Of a stretch of DNA of 64,000 nt, positions 54,059 through 63,124 are shown piece by piece (within the stretch, counting starts at the first letter, position 1; every line of letters starts with the position of its first letter). Under the pieces are notes generated by a model. The model was not told the DNA's origin. It worked only from the letters and a program-made list of their open reading frames with translations, and ran no database searches. The DNA comes from Microbulbifer sp. Q7 (GTDB lineage Bacteria > Pseudomonadota > Gammaproteobacteria > Pseudomonadales > Cellvibrionaceae): assembly GCF_001639145.1 (NCBI RefSeq), contig NZ_LROY01000002.1:1210501-1274500 (forward strand). Reading direction: 5' to 3'. The position numbers and the translations under genes were made by a program.

Positions 54059-55338
54059 CAGAAATCGACCCCCAGGCCCTTGGCTACCCGGACCGCACTG
54101 ACCACACCATCCTCATGGAAACCGTTGGCCCAGTAGGCGCCGCAAAACCAGGTTTTGTTGCTGCCGTTTATTTCACCCCAACGCGATTGCGCCTGATTAC
54201 CATTAACCGAGAACTGCGGGTGCGCATACTCGTACCGCCCGATCACCTTCTGCTCATCAATCGCATCATCGGCATTCAGGGTGACGCAATAGGTCTGTTC
54301 CGCCTCCAGCCGCTGCAGAATATTCATGTTATAGGTCAGCACCGGCAAGCGGTCGTGCTCGCCCTGAAGTCGATAATTCCAGCTGGCCCAGGCACTCTGT
54401 CGGCGCGGCAACAGGCTGGTATCCGTGTGCAGAACCACAGAATTCTTCTCGTAGGGTATCTGGCCGAGGATTTCACGCTCCTGCGTGCTGGCGTCACCCA
54501 GAATCGCCAGCGCCTGGTCGGAATGGCAGGCAAATACCACCTGATCAAATTCTCGCTGCTGCAGCTGTCCGCTCCGATCGCGATATTCCAGCGTCACGCC
54601 CTGCGCATGGCGCACCACCTTCTGTACCGGACAGGAGAGATGGATTTTGTCAGCGTAGCTGCGGGTGAGTGGCTCGATATAGCTGCGCGAGCCTCCCTGA
54701 ATCACTCGCCACTGGGGACGGTTAAAGATATTGAGCAACCCGTGGTTGTAGAAAAAGCGAATGAAGAAATCCACGGAAAAGTCCAGCATTCTGGACATGC
54801 TCGCAGACCAGATAGCCGACCCCATAGGAATCAGGTAGCGGGATGAAAACTCCGCGGAGTAGCCATTGTTCTCCAGGTAGGACCCCAGCGTCATCGACGA
54901 GCCCAGATCCCCCCGCTGCCAGTCGGTGACCGCATCCCGATTGAAGCGCACGATGTCCTTCAGCATCCGCCAGTGACCACCGTCCAGCAAGTTGCGCCGC
55001 TGGGCAAACAGGGAATTAAAATTATTGCCGGCATACTCAAACTCGCGCGCGCCAGTGTCGGTGCATTTTGGGCGAGATACGCTGAAACCCATATCCGTAG
55101 GCTGTGACTCCACCCCGATCTCGCCCATCAATTTAATGAACTTGGGATAGGTCCAGTCATTGAACACGATAAACCCGGTGTCGATCGGCAGCAACCTGCC
55201 GCCCTCCATGACATCCATGGTGGCCGTGTGGCCACCGAGGCGATGGTCTGCCTCAAACAAGGCGACCTCGTGTTGCTGATTCAGCAGATAAGCAGCGGTC
55301 AACCCGGAAATACCACTACCAATAATGGCGACGTTCAT
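54058..55338 (-). CDS. FAD-dependent oxidoreductase (amine oxidase fold)
   Basis: This 426-residue protein starts with the Rossmann FAD motif AIIGSGISGLTAAYLL, followed by the second motif RLGGHTATMDV and IDTGFIVFNDWTYPKFIKL. It is the oxidoreductase that usually accompanies DUF1365 and cfa genes and may act on acyl chains of phospholipids. It overlaps the SDR gene by four bases (ATGA) and DUF1365 by one base, forming a tightly coupled operon. Confidence 0.9.
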   Translation of the reverse strand: MNVAIIGSGISGLTAAYLLNQQHEVALFEADHRLGGHTATMDVMEGGRLLPIDTGFIVFNDWTYPKFIKLMGEIGVESQPTDMGFSVSRPKCTDTGAREFEYAGNNFNSLFAQRRNLLDGGHWRMLKDIVRFNRDAVTDWQRGDLGSSMTLGSYLENNGYSAEFSSRYLIPMGSAIWSASMSRMLDFSVDFFIRFFYNHGLLNIFNRPQWRVIQGGSRSYIEPLTRSYADKIHLSCPVQKVVRHAQGVTLEYRDRSGQLQQREFDQVVFACHSDQALAILGDASTQEREILGQIPYEKNSVVLHTDTSLLPRRQSAWASWNYRLQGEHDRLPVLTYNMNILQRLEAEQTYCVTLNADDAIDEQKVIGRYEYAHPQFSVNGNQAQSRWGEINGSNKTWFCGAYWANGFHEDGVVSAVRVAKGLGVDF

Positions 55339-56126
55339 GCACCTTTCCTCAACTTTTTAATTCTTGTCATACGCGGTGCACACACACCAAACCAGATGGG
55401 CCGCAACAGACCCAGTATACGCAGCGGCCAGCTCAGGCGCCGGGGAAAATCAATGACCGCCTTGTTGCCATTGAGCCCGGCCAGAATACGCTGTGCTGCC
55501 TCGTCCGGCGACATCAAAAATGGCATGTCAAAATCATTCTCTTGTGTCAGCGGCGTATCGATAAATCCGGGCCGGATCAATACCGTGCGCAATGGTACTT
55601 GGGACGTATCCGCTCTCAATGCATCCATGAAGTACTGCAGCGCCGCTTTCGATGCACCGTAGGCTTCCGCACGCGGAAAGCCTACCACCGATGAAAGACT
55701 GCCCACCGCCGCAAAAATAGGCGAGCGCGCGTTGGTCAATAACGGCAGCGCCTCGCGCAGGGTGTTTACGACACCGAAAAAATTGGCATCGAACACCCGC
55801 CGATAGCTTTCGATATCCAGTGTCAGCCCATCGTCGTATTCGCAGGTACCGGCGCCGGCGATGACGGTATCCAGCTGGTCCGTAATTTCACGCAGGGCAG
55901 TCCCCGCCTCTGCCATGGAGGCATCATCGCCTACATCGCAACTCAACACGCGAATCAACTTGGGATTCAACTGCTGCACCTTGAGCAGGGCCTCGCGGTT
56001 GCGGCCACTGATGATGACGAAGTGCCCCTCCCCCACCAGTGCCCGTACCAGCGCTTCACCGATACCCGAGCTCGCTCCGGTGATCCAGATAGTCTTTTTC
56101 ACCGACGGTTCAATTGCGTTGGACAC
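55335..56126 (-). CDS. Short-chain dehydrogenase/reductase
   Basis: This 263-residue classical SDR has the NAD(P) motif TGASSGIGEALVRAL, then CDVGDD, AGAGTCEYDD and the catalytic Tyr-Lys in YGASKAALQYF, with Ser in GSLSSVVGF. The start is GTG with a strong AGGAGG five bases upstream. It is the second gene of the operon divergent from rpoE-chrR. The substrate is unknown, probably lipid-linked given the neighbours. Confidence 0.92.
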   Translation of the reverse strand: MSNAIEPSVKKTIWITGASSGIGEALVRALVGEGHFVIISGRNREALLKVQQLNPKLIRVLSCDVGDDASMAEAGTALREITDQLDTVIAGAGTCEYDDGLTLDIESYRRVFDANFFGVVNTLREALPLLTNARSPIFAAVGSLSSVVGFPRAEAYGASKAALQYFMDALRADTSQVPLRTVLIRPGFIDTPLTQENDFDMPFLMSPDEAAQRILAGLNGNKAVIDFPRRLSWPLRILGLLRPIWFGVCAPRMTRIKKLRKGA

Positions 56127-56179
56127 AGCAGCCTCCTATTTCCCTGTACGCCCTGGGCGACAACCCATTACCGGTCATG

Positions 56180-56620
56180 TTATGCACCACTCTCCGCAAT
56201 CCCGCGCTTCACATAGCGCAACACCGCACCCAGCACGGGCACCTGCTCGTACACCATGGCGCCAAGGTCGTAGATGTCTTCATGGGTGAGCACCCGATCG
56301 GTCTCCAGGTCGAGGCTCAGCAGGGAGGCGCCACGCAGCTGCAGCGGAGCCCCTCCACTGAGGCGAGGGTGCCGGTAGTGCATGGTCCACCACAGATTGA
56401 CGGTGCTCCCATCCACCAGTGTCTGGTCAAACTCGAATCGACACTCCCGCAGGTTCTGGGCCACGCCGGCGAAATACGCCTGCATGCTGGCAAGTCCTTC
56501 AATGCGGTGCACCGGATCCGAGAAAACCACGTTTTCTGCGTAAACTTCAGCGATCGAGTCGGGATCTGCCGCCAAAAAGTCGGAATACAGGAGTTTTATA
56601 CGTTTTACCAATGCTGCCAT
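56180..56620 (-). CDS. NTF2-like (SnoaL-type) protein
   Basis: This 146-residue protein has the cone-shaped NTF2 pattern: IKLLYSDFLAADPDSIAEVYAENVVFSDPVHRIEGLASMQAYF, then an arginine/glutamate-rich strand and DIYDLGAMVYEQVPVLGAVLRYVK. It is the first gene of the ECF11-linked operon, as in Vibrio and Rhodobacter-type clusters. A candidate sigma-dependent promoter lies 69 bases upstream. The exact role is unknown. Confidence 0.85.
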   Translation of the reverse strand: MAALVKRIKLLYSDFLAADPDSIAEVYAENVVFSDPVHRIEGLASMQAYFAGVAQNLRECRFEFDQTLVDGSTVNLWWTMHYRHPRLSGGAPLQLRGASLLSLDLETDRVLTHEDIYDLGAMVYEQVPVLGAVLRYVKRGIAESGA

Positions 56621-56688
56621 AGTGCCGCCATAGTGTTCACCGACTCGAGCATGGGCCTCGAACGGTAGTTAATGAATGGACGGTCTGA

Positions 56689-56716
56689 AATACGCCACCG
56701 GTCATCATTCAGATTA
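56689..56716 (-). promoter_or_regulatory. Candidate ECF11 promoter for the lipid-modification operon
   Basis: On the minus strand a -35-like TAATCT (56716-56711) and a -10-like CGTATT (56694-56689) are separated by 16 bases, the same spacing as in the candidate rpoE promoter. The -35 matches the TGATCC consensus at only four of six positions, so it is tentative. Confidence 0.45.
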
Positions 56717-56774
56717 CCTTCCGCCGCCGACAATTAAGCCGACAAGCCAAATCCGTCAAAAACGGGTTCTGTGT

Positions 56775-56802
56775 TGATCCAACCTGAGGTACTCAGCGTA
56801 AA
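56775..56802 (+). promoter_or_regulatory. Candidate autoregulated ECF11 promoter for rpoE-chrR
   Basis: TGATCC (56775-56780), a 16-base spacer and CGTAAA (56797-56802) match the promoter form known for the RpoE-ChrR group (TGATCC with CGTA-type -10). It lies 65 bases upstream of the sigma gene. Confidence 0.65.
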
Positions 56803-56867
56803 CCGCCCTGACACACATCAAATCCATTCGCGCAAGAGGCCAGTACCGGTACAGTGATGAGGGTACA

Positions 56868-57488
56868 ATGTTGACAACGGAACGCAGAAACAGCGAGTCA
56901 AAAATCGTGCAGGCTTCAGAGCAGACAAGAGACGACGAGTGGAGCAGTCTCCTAGTGAAAGTGGGCGAGCACCGCGACCGCCGGGCATTCGAGCGCCTTT
57001 TTGCCCACTTTGCCCCTCTTATCAAGGGGTTCCAGTTCAGCCGTGGCGGCCAGAGCTCGGCGCCAGAGGCCGCCGACGAGCTGGTGCAGGAGGTCATGTT
57101 TCGCGTCTGGCGCAAGGCCCCGAGCTTCAATCCGGACAAGGCCGCTGCCAGCACCTGGATATTCACCATCATGCGTAACTGCCGCATTGATGCAATGCGC
57201 CGCCGAGGGCGGCAACCAGACACGGATGACAGTCTCAATGTCGAAGACATCTGGGACGACAGCCAGGACGATCAACCGCTGGTATACCTGCAGCAATCCC
57301 GGAGTCAGCGCGCAGTCGCTGACGGTATGCAGGAGCTACCGCCGGAACAGAGCCATGTTATTGAAAAAGCGTATATGGAAGGTAAATCACACAGTGAAAT
57401 TTCGGAAGAGCTTGGTCTGCCCCTGGGCACGGTAAAATCCCGGGTACGACTGGCCCTCAAGAAACTCCAAAACACAATTGTCAGGTAG
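56868..57488 (+). CDS. rpoE: RNA polymerase sigma factor, ECF11 (RpoE/ChrR) group
   Basis: This 206-residue ECF sigma factor has region 2 (FERLFAHFAPLIKGF, DELVQEVMFRVWRKAPSF, AASTWIFTIMRNCRIDAMRR) and region 4 (LPPEQSHVIEKAYMEGKSHSEISEELGLPLGTVKSRVRLAL). It is followed six bases later by chrR. In Rhodobacter sphaeroides this group answers singlet oxygen and organic hydroperoxides. Divergent lipid-modification genes are the likely regulon. Confidence 0.93.
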   Translation: MLTTERRNSESKIVQASEQTRDDEWSSLLVKVGEHRDRRAFERLFAHFAPLIKGFQFSRGGQSSAPEAADELVQEVMFRVWRKAPSFNPDKAAASTWIFTIMRNCRIDAMRRRGRQPDTDDSLNVEDIWDDSQDDQPLVYLQQSRSQRAVADGMQELPPEQSHVIEKAYMEGKSHSEISEELGLPLGTVKSRVRLALKKLQNTIVR

Positions 57489-57494
57489 GGAGCC

Positions 57495-58211
57495 ATGATT
57501 CATCACCATCCCGACAGCAACATGATGCTGGAATACGCCAGCGGCAGCCTGAACTGGGCTCACAGCCTGGTGGTTTCGGCGCACATCCAGCTTTGCCCGA
57601 AATGCGCGGCCCAGATGAAATTACTCAATGGTATCGGTGGCACCCTGTTGGCAGCCAGCGAACCGGTCACTGCTGCGCCAACACCCGCGGACAGCTTTGA
57701 GCGGTTGATGGCGCGCATTGAAGAGGACACTGACGCGAGCCCTGCGGCCCAGCAGGTTGGGGAACGCCAAACCACGGCAGCGCGCACTCGCAGCCGCAAG
57801 GCCAAACGCGACCCGATTTTTGCTAGCGTACCTCCGGTTGTTGAGAAACTCCTCAGCACCAACCCGGTACTGCCCTGGCGTCGGCTTTCCAAGGGACTGA
57901 AAGAGGCCCGCCTGACCACCGGACAAAACCGACACGAGGTGGCGTTCCACCGTATTGCGCCAGGCAGCAAGGTGGCCGAACACGATCACCGTGGCAAAGA
58001 AATCACCATGGTGTTGTATGGCAGCTTCTCGGATGCCGAAGGCGTTTATTCCACGGGCGACTTTCTGGTGCGCGAGCCGGGCGAGGTCCATCGCCCGACG
58101 GCCACCCAGAACCAGGAGTGCCTGTGCTTGTCCGTGGTGGAAGCACCGGTTGCCCTCACCGGTTTCTGGGGCAAACTGATCAACCCGTTTCTGTCGATCA
58201 GACCGAGTTAA
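57495..58211 (+). CDS. chrR: ChrR family zinc-binding anti-sigma factor with cupin domain
   Basis: This 238-residue protein has an N-terminal zinc anti-sigma domain (HHHPDSNMMLEYASGSL, then HIQLCPKC with the paired cysteines). A polar linker and a C-terminal cupin of about residues 125-225 follow (VAFHRIAPGSKVAEHDHRGKEITMVL, GDFLVREPGEVHRPTA) with metal-binding His and Glu. The order is that of R. sphaeroides ChrR, which releases sigma when singlet oxygen is present. It is cotranscribed with rpoE. Confidence 0.94.
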   Translation: MIHHHPDSNMMLEYASGSLNWAHSLVVSAHIQLCPKCAAQMKLLNGIGGTLLAASEPVTAAPTPADSFERLMARIEEDTDASPAAQQVGERQTTAARTRSRKAKRDPIFASVPPVVEKLLSTNPVLPWRRLSKGLKEARLTTGQNRHEVAFHRIAPGSKVAEHDHRGKEITMVLYGSFSDAEGVYSTGDFLVREPGEVHRPTATQNQECLCLSVVEAPVALTGFWGKLINPFLSIRPS

Positions 58212-58253
58212 CCGGCACCCATACTGAGACTGTCACCAGTGGTGCACCAGCGC

Positions 58254-58289
58254 AAAAAAAATCCCGGAGCCTATCCGGGATTTTTTTTA
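58254..58289. terminator. Bidirectional terminator between chrR and the indolepyruvate oxidoreductase
   Basis: The stem ATCCCGGA/TCCGGGAT with loop GCCTA (58261-58281) is preceded by seven A and followed by eight T residues, serving both converging genes. Confidence 0.95.
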
Positions 58290-58307
58290 CACCAAGCCAG
58301 TCTGTAG

Positions 58308-61300
58308 CTATCCAGTGACAATACCGTCCACCGCCACAGGGCTGCCGCTATCACCATCCTGGAAGCGCGCGCGCAGCGCCTTCCAGCGCGGCAGAATGGC
58401 TTCATATTTTGCCGCACGCACATGACCGTAGCCGCGCACCTGCTGTGGTAGTGCGAGCATCTCGTTCGCCTGCTCCAGGTTACCGGCACCAAGGGCCGCG
58501 GCCACATCCAGTACAGACGCACGCACTTCACGCGCCCACTGTCGCTCCTGGCGCCGCTCCGCGGTATAGCCAAACAGATCCAGCGGCGTACCGCGCAGCA
58601 CCTTACCCTTGGCCAGCAGCGGCAATACATTTGCCAGCCAGGAGCCAAGCGCGATCTTGCGCACACGGCCACCGGCGTCGGGCCGCGCCAACAGCGGTGG
58701 TGCCATTAAAAACTTGAGCTTGTAATCGCCCGTGAAGGTTTCTCGTAGCTGGCGCTGGAACGCGGCACCACTGTACAAGCGGGCCACCTCATACTCGTCC
58801 TTGTACGCCATCGCCTTGAACAGACTATGGGCAGCGGTGCGCGTAAGGGTATCCCCTGTACCTGGCAGCCTGCGTTCCGCACGCATCAGTTTTTCGATCG
58901 CGCTGGTGAAAAGACGCGCATACGCCGAGCTCTGATATTCGCTCAGTTCCTTCGCCAACCGCGCCACCAGCTGCTCGGCACTCTCTTGCGGCTCCACCAA
59001 TTTCACCACCTGGGATGGGCTCAGAAGCTGGTTGATCGCCTGCGGGTTCTCCACCAGCAACCGGCCCGCGCGGAATGCGCGCAGGTTGTTTGCCACCGCC
59101 ACGCCATTGAGCTCCACCGCACGCTCAATCGCGCCCTGGGAAACCGGCAGCAACCCCTGCTGACAGGCATACCCCAGCATCATCAGGTTGGCGGCGACCG
59201 TATCGCCGAACAGGGCTTCCGCATAGCGATTCGCGTCCAGGGAAAAATATTCCGCGGCCACGCTCTCGATGCTCTGAGCGGTCTGCTCCGCAGGAAATGC
59301 CAGCTCGTTATTGCGCACAAAGGCCGCAACAGGTACTTCTGCGGTATTAACCAGTGCCTTCATTTTGCCACTGGCAAACTTGGCGCGCTGAGCGGCAGCC
59401 GTCACCATATCGCACCCGAGCAACAGGTCCGCGGCCCCATCGCGAATGCGCGCGGTGGTAATGTCCTGCGGCGTGTTGCCCACCTTCACGTGCGCCACCA
59501 CGGCACCGTTCTTTTGTGAGAGGCCGGTAAAATACAGCGTGGTACTGCCCTTCTCTTCCAGATGCGCGGCCATGCCCAGTAACGCCGCAACGGTAAGCAC
59601 ACCGCTGCCACCGATGCCGGCAACCAGAATACTCAACGGCTGATCCAGTTGTGGCTTGGGCGCATCCATGAGGCCGCGGCTCGCTTCATCGATGGATTCC
59701 GCAAGCGATTTCAATGCCGGCTTTTTCAGCTCGCCGCCCTCAACGCTGACAAAGCTCGGGCAAAAGCCATCGGCGCAGCGCATGTCTTTGTTACAGCTGG
59801 ACTGGTTCACCTGCCGTTTGCGGCCGAATTCAGTTTCCAGTGGCTCCACGGCGATACAGCTGGACTGCACGCTGCAATCGCCACAGCCCTCACACACGCG
59901 ATGGTTTATCAGCAGGCGACGGGCGGGATCGACCATCTGCCCTTTTTTGCGCCGGCGTCGTTTTTCTGCCGCGCACACCTGTTCGTAAATGATGGCGGTA
60001 ACACCGGCGGTGTCGCGCAACTTGCGCTGCACATCGTCCAGGGCATCGCGGTGGAAAATCTGCAGCTCTGCAGGCAGCAGGTTGCGATTTTCTTGCCAGT
60101 GGTCCGGATTTTCGCTAACCAGGCACACCTGCCCTACGCCCTCGGCCAGCAACTGCCGGGACAGGGTGGGCACAGTGACTTCACCGTCTGCCGGCTGGCC
60201 GCCGGTCATGGCAACCGCGTCATTCAGCAGGATCTTGTAGGTGATATTGATGCTGCTTGCCACTGCCTGGCGAATCGCCAGCAGGCCGGAGTGGTTGTAG
60301 GTACCATCTCCCATGTTCTGGAAAATATGCTTGTCACTGGAGAACCGGTGCAACCCCACCCAGTGCGCGCCCTCGCCGCCCATGTGCGAGTAGGTATCGG
60401 TGCGCAGCCCTTTACCCAGCGCCATGATATGACAGCCGATGCCGGCACTGCCGGTACTGCCTTCCGGCAACTTGGTGGAGCTGTTATGCGGGCAGCCGGC
60501 GCAGAAAATGGGCTCGCGGGCAAGCAGGCCAGTGGCTTTTTGCAGCACATCGCTACCCAGCTTTTCCGCCAGGGGTATAAGCTTCGCCGCAAGTTCGGTG
60601 TCCGCTAGCCAACGCGCGATGGCCTTCGCCACCTGGTCGGGGCCAAAGCCCCAGATCGCCGGCAGCAGGTCGTTACCTTCCAGATCCTTCTTGCCCACCA
60701 CTTTCGGGCGGTCACTGTCGGCCCAGCCGTAGAACAGATTTTTCATCTGGTCTTCTACCAGCGGGCGTTTCTCTTCCACCACCAAAATGCGTTCCATACC
60801 GCGGGCAAACTCGCTCATTCCGCGTGGCTCCAGCGGCCAGCTCATGGCGACCTTATGGATGGAGATACCGGCGTCGCGCAGATCCTGCTCACTTAATTCG
60901 AGAAGCTTCAGCGCTTCCAGCAGGTCCCCGTGCGCCTTGCCCACGGTGACAATACCAAACCGCTTCTGCGGCGCGTCCACAATGGTTTTATCCAGCCCGT
61001 TCGCGTAAGCAAAGGCTTTCGCCGCCGGCAGGCGCTCCTCCAGCATGCGGCGCTCGTATTCCATACGCTCTGCCGGCCAGTTGAGATGCGGGTCGTAATT
61101 GAGGCCGTGGGCCGGAACAGGGAACGATTCCGGCAATACAAATTTCGGCAGCGGTGGCACCACAATGGACGCACCGGATTCGACGGTTTCGGTGATGGTC
61201 TTGAAGCCCACCCACAGCCCGGAGAAGCGCGACAGCGCAATGCCGGCGAGGCCGAGGGTCAGGTATTCGTCAATGGTGGCCGGGAACAGCAGCGGCATCA

Positions 61301-61832
61301 TCACCGATTCAAAAATTTGATCGGTGTTGTGGGAAAACATGGAGGATTCGGCAGTGTGATCATCGCCACACAGGGCCAACACACCACCAAGCTTCGAGGT
61401 GCCCTGGATGTTAGCCTGGCGGAATACGTCGGCACTGCGGTCTACCCCGTGGCCCTTGCCGTACCAGATGGAAAAGACCCCATCGCGAGTGGCCTGCCGG
61501 CGGTAGTGGTCGAGCAGCTGGGTACCCCAGATATTGGTCGCGCCCAGGTCCTCATTGATGCCTGGTTCGAAATGAATATCCCGCTCCGCCAGCAGCTTCT
61601 TGTGCCGCCACAAGGTCTGGTCATAACCGCCCAGGGGAGAACCCCGGTAACCGGAGATAAAGCCGGCAGTGTTCAACCCGGCGTTCTCATCCAGCCGCTT
61701 TTGCATCAACGGAAGGCGCACCAGCGCATCGATGCCCGTGAGGAAAACCCGTCCGGTATCCCGGGTGAAAGCAGCCTTGAGGGAGTACTCCCGGTCAAAG
61801 CCCAGTTCCTGATCCGATTCGACCATCGCCAT
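58308..61832 (-). CDS. Fused indolepyruvate ferredoxin oxidoreductase
   Basis: This 1174-residue cytoplasmic TPP enzyme oxidatively decarboxylates arylpyruvates or branched-chain 2-oxo acids to acyl-CoA with ferredoxin as acceptor. It fuses the alpha part (GFISGYRGSPLGGYDQ; TPP region with MGDGTYNHSG), a cysteine-rich segment (CEGCGDCSVQSSC, CNKDMRCADGFCPS) for iron-sulfur centres, and the beta part (ILVAGIGGSGVLTVAALLG). Such single-chain forms occur in many aerobic proteobacteria. It is divergent from an Lrp/AsnC regulator 417 bases away. Confidence 0.92.
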   Translation of the reverse strand: MAMVESDQELGFDREYSLKAAFTRDTGRVFLTGIDALVRLPLMQKRLDENAGLNTAGFISGYRGSPLGGYDQTLWRHKKLLAERDIHFEPGINEDLGATNIWGTQLLDHYRRQATRDGVFSIWYGKGHGVDRSADVFRQANIQGTSKLGGVLALCGDDHTAESSMFSHNTDQIFESVMMPLLFPATIDEYLTLGLAGIALSRFSGLWVGFKTITETVESGASIVVPPLPKFVLPESFPVPAHGLNYDPHLNWPAERMEYERRMLEERLPAAKAFAYANGLDKTIVDAPQKRFGIVTVGKAHGDLLEALKLLELSEQDLRDAGISIHKVAMSWPLEPRGMSEFARGMERILVVEEKRPLVEDQMKNLFYGWADSDRPKVVGKKDLEGNDLLPAIWGFGPDQVAKAIARWLADTELAAKLIPLAEKLGSDVLQKATGLLAREPIFCAGCPHNSSTKLPEGSTGSAGIGCHIMALGKGLRTDTYSHMGGEGAHWVGLHRFSSDKHIFQNMGDGTYNHSGLLAIRQAVASSINITYKILLNDAVAMTGGQPADGEVTVPTLSRQLLAEGVGQVCLVSENPDHWQENRNLLPAELQIFHRDALDDVQRKLRDTAGVTAIIYEQVCAAEKRRRRKKGQMVDPARRLLINHRVCEGCGDCSVQSSCIAVEPLETEFGRKRQVNQSSCNKDMRCADGFCPSFVSVEGGELKKPALKSLAESIDEASRGLMDAPKPQLDQPLSILVAGIGGSGVLTVAALLGMAAHLEEKGSTTLYFTGLSQKNGAVVAHVKVGNTPQDITTARIRDGAADLLLGCDMVTAAAQRAKFASGKMKALVNTAEVPVAAFVRNNELAFPAEQTAQSIESVAAEYFSLDANRYAEALFGDTVAANLMMLGYACQQGLLPVSQGAIERAVELNGVAVANNLRAFRAGRLLVENPQAINQLLSPSQVVKLVEPQESAEQLVARLAKELSEYQSSAYARLFTSAIEKLMRAERRLPGTGDTLTRTAAHSLFKAMAYKDEYEVARLYSGAAFQRQLRETFTGDYKLKFLMAPPLLARPDAGGRVRKIALGSWLANVLPLLAKGKVLRGTPLDLFGYTAERRQERQWAREVRASVLDVAAALGAGNLEQANEMLALPQQVRGYGHVRAAKYEAILPRWKALRARFQDGDSGSPVAVDGIVTG

Positions 61833-62249
61833 AAATAAGAACCTTCTCGCTCAGTGTGGCGCACGGGTGACTACGGTTGACCACAGCCCCGGCAGCCGAC
61901 TCCGGTGTTATTTTGTTGTTGCCGGTAAACTATCACCGGCGCACCAAGCAGGTCATACCAAATTCACCATGAAATTGGCGAAACACAGAAAGAATCCACC
62001 ACATCTGGGCAGGTTTCTGCAATAATTGGAAACTGAAAGCGATTAGTTGAGAATATTTATCAAATCGTCGCGGGATAACCGTACGGCAGAAATGGCTGCG
62101 AAAAGTCCTGTGAACCAGTGCTATTAACTGGTCACATCCGTTATCCTCCTAACTACGGTAATCGGCAGCCTCAACGCACCTGACCAGCAGCACGCTGCCT
62201 GCACGGCTCGCCATTGTGAACAAGAAAATCAGGAACACCGGGTAACCCT
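61833..62249. other. Divergent promoter region between the oxidoreductase and its Lrp-type regulator
   Basis: There is no gene. AT-rich tracts near 62000-62070 could hold promoters and Lrp-type sites. No single operator stands out. Confidence 0.55.
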
Positions 62250-62732
62250 ATGGCCTATCTACTGGACGCCATCGACAAGCACATTCTGGAAATTCTTCAG
62301 GAAGACGCGACCATTCCCAACATCGAGCTGGCAGAAAAAGTCCACCTGTCACCGTCGCCCTGCTCCCGCCGCGTCAAAAACCTGCACGAACAGGGGTTTA
62401 TCAAGCGCGCGGTCACCCTGCTGGAGCCGGACAAAGTGGGCCTGCCCGTGAGCGTGTTTATCCAGGTGACCCTCAACCACCAGGTGAAGAAAGAGCTGCA
62501 GCACTTTGAGTCCACCATCGGCCAGTGGCCGGAAGTGATGGAGTGCTACCTGATGACCGGAGACTTCGACTACCTGTTGCGGGTGGTGGTGCCCAATCTG
62601 CATGCGTATCAAGAGTTTCTGGATAAAAAGCTGACCGAGCTGCCCGGCATTGACCACATCAAAAGCAGCTTCTCCCTGAAGCAGGTGCGCTACCGGACTG
62701 AGCTGCCCCTCGATCAATTGCTGGAAAAATAA
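62250..62732 (+). CDS. Lrp/AsnC family transcriptional regulator
   Basis: This 160-residue protein has the HTH (LLDAIDKHILEILQEDATIPNIELA; recognition helix LSPSPCSRRVKNLHEQGFI) and RAM domain (EVMECYLMTGDFDYLLRVVV, LPGIDHIKSSFSLKQVRYRTELP). It is divergent from the indolepyruvate oxidoreductase gene, so local control of arylpyruvate or branched-chain oxo-acid oxidation is likely. It differs clearly from the two other Lrp-type proteins in the window. Confidence 0.93.
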   Translation: MAYLLDAIDKHILEILQEDATIPNIELAEKVHLSPSPCSRRVKNLHEQGFIKRAVTLLEPDKVGLPVSVFIQVTLNHQVKKELQHFESTIGQWPEVMECYLMTGDFDYLLRVVVPNLHAYQEFLDKKLTELPGIDHIKSSFSLKQVRYRTELPLDQLLEK

Positions 62733-62738
62733 TACGCG

Positions 62739-62945
62739 CTAGCGGCGAAACCAGCTCAGGATGAGGCTCAGCACCACGCTGACAATGATCATGGAAACAA
62801 TGGGAAAATAGAAGCGGCTGCGCTCGGTCTCGATCCGAATATCACCGGGCAGCCGCCCAAACCAGTTCACCAGCCAAGGCGCATAGTTCAGCGCCAACCC
62901 CACTACGATCAGCACACAGCCAGCCACGATCAACCAGCGTCCCAT
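62739..62945 (-). CDS. DUF2905 family small membrane protein
   Basis: This 68-residue protein has two transmembrane helices separated by the conserved WFGRLPGDIRIETERSRFYFPIVSM loop that defines DUF2905. The ATG at 62945 is favoured by GGGAGG nine bases upstream; longer in-frame starts add unrelated residues. It is convergent with the Lrp gene, leaving six bases. The function is unknown. Confidence 0.9.
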   Translation of the reverse strand: MGRWLIVAGCVLIVVGLALNYAPWLVNWFGRLPGDIRIETERSRFYFPIVSMIIVSVVLSLILSWFRR

Positions 62946-63124
62946 CGCCACCATCCTCCCGGCACCATACTCCTGGCACCTATAAGCTCCAGAACATTTC
63001 TGTACGTCTTGCAGTGTAACCCGCATCCGGTATTCCGGCAGGCGGCGGCTAAATTGGCAGCCGCAAGCTCCACTGTTACCATCGAAGAGACCCTTCGATA
63101 GACGCTGATACAAGGCTAATAATT

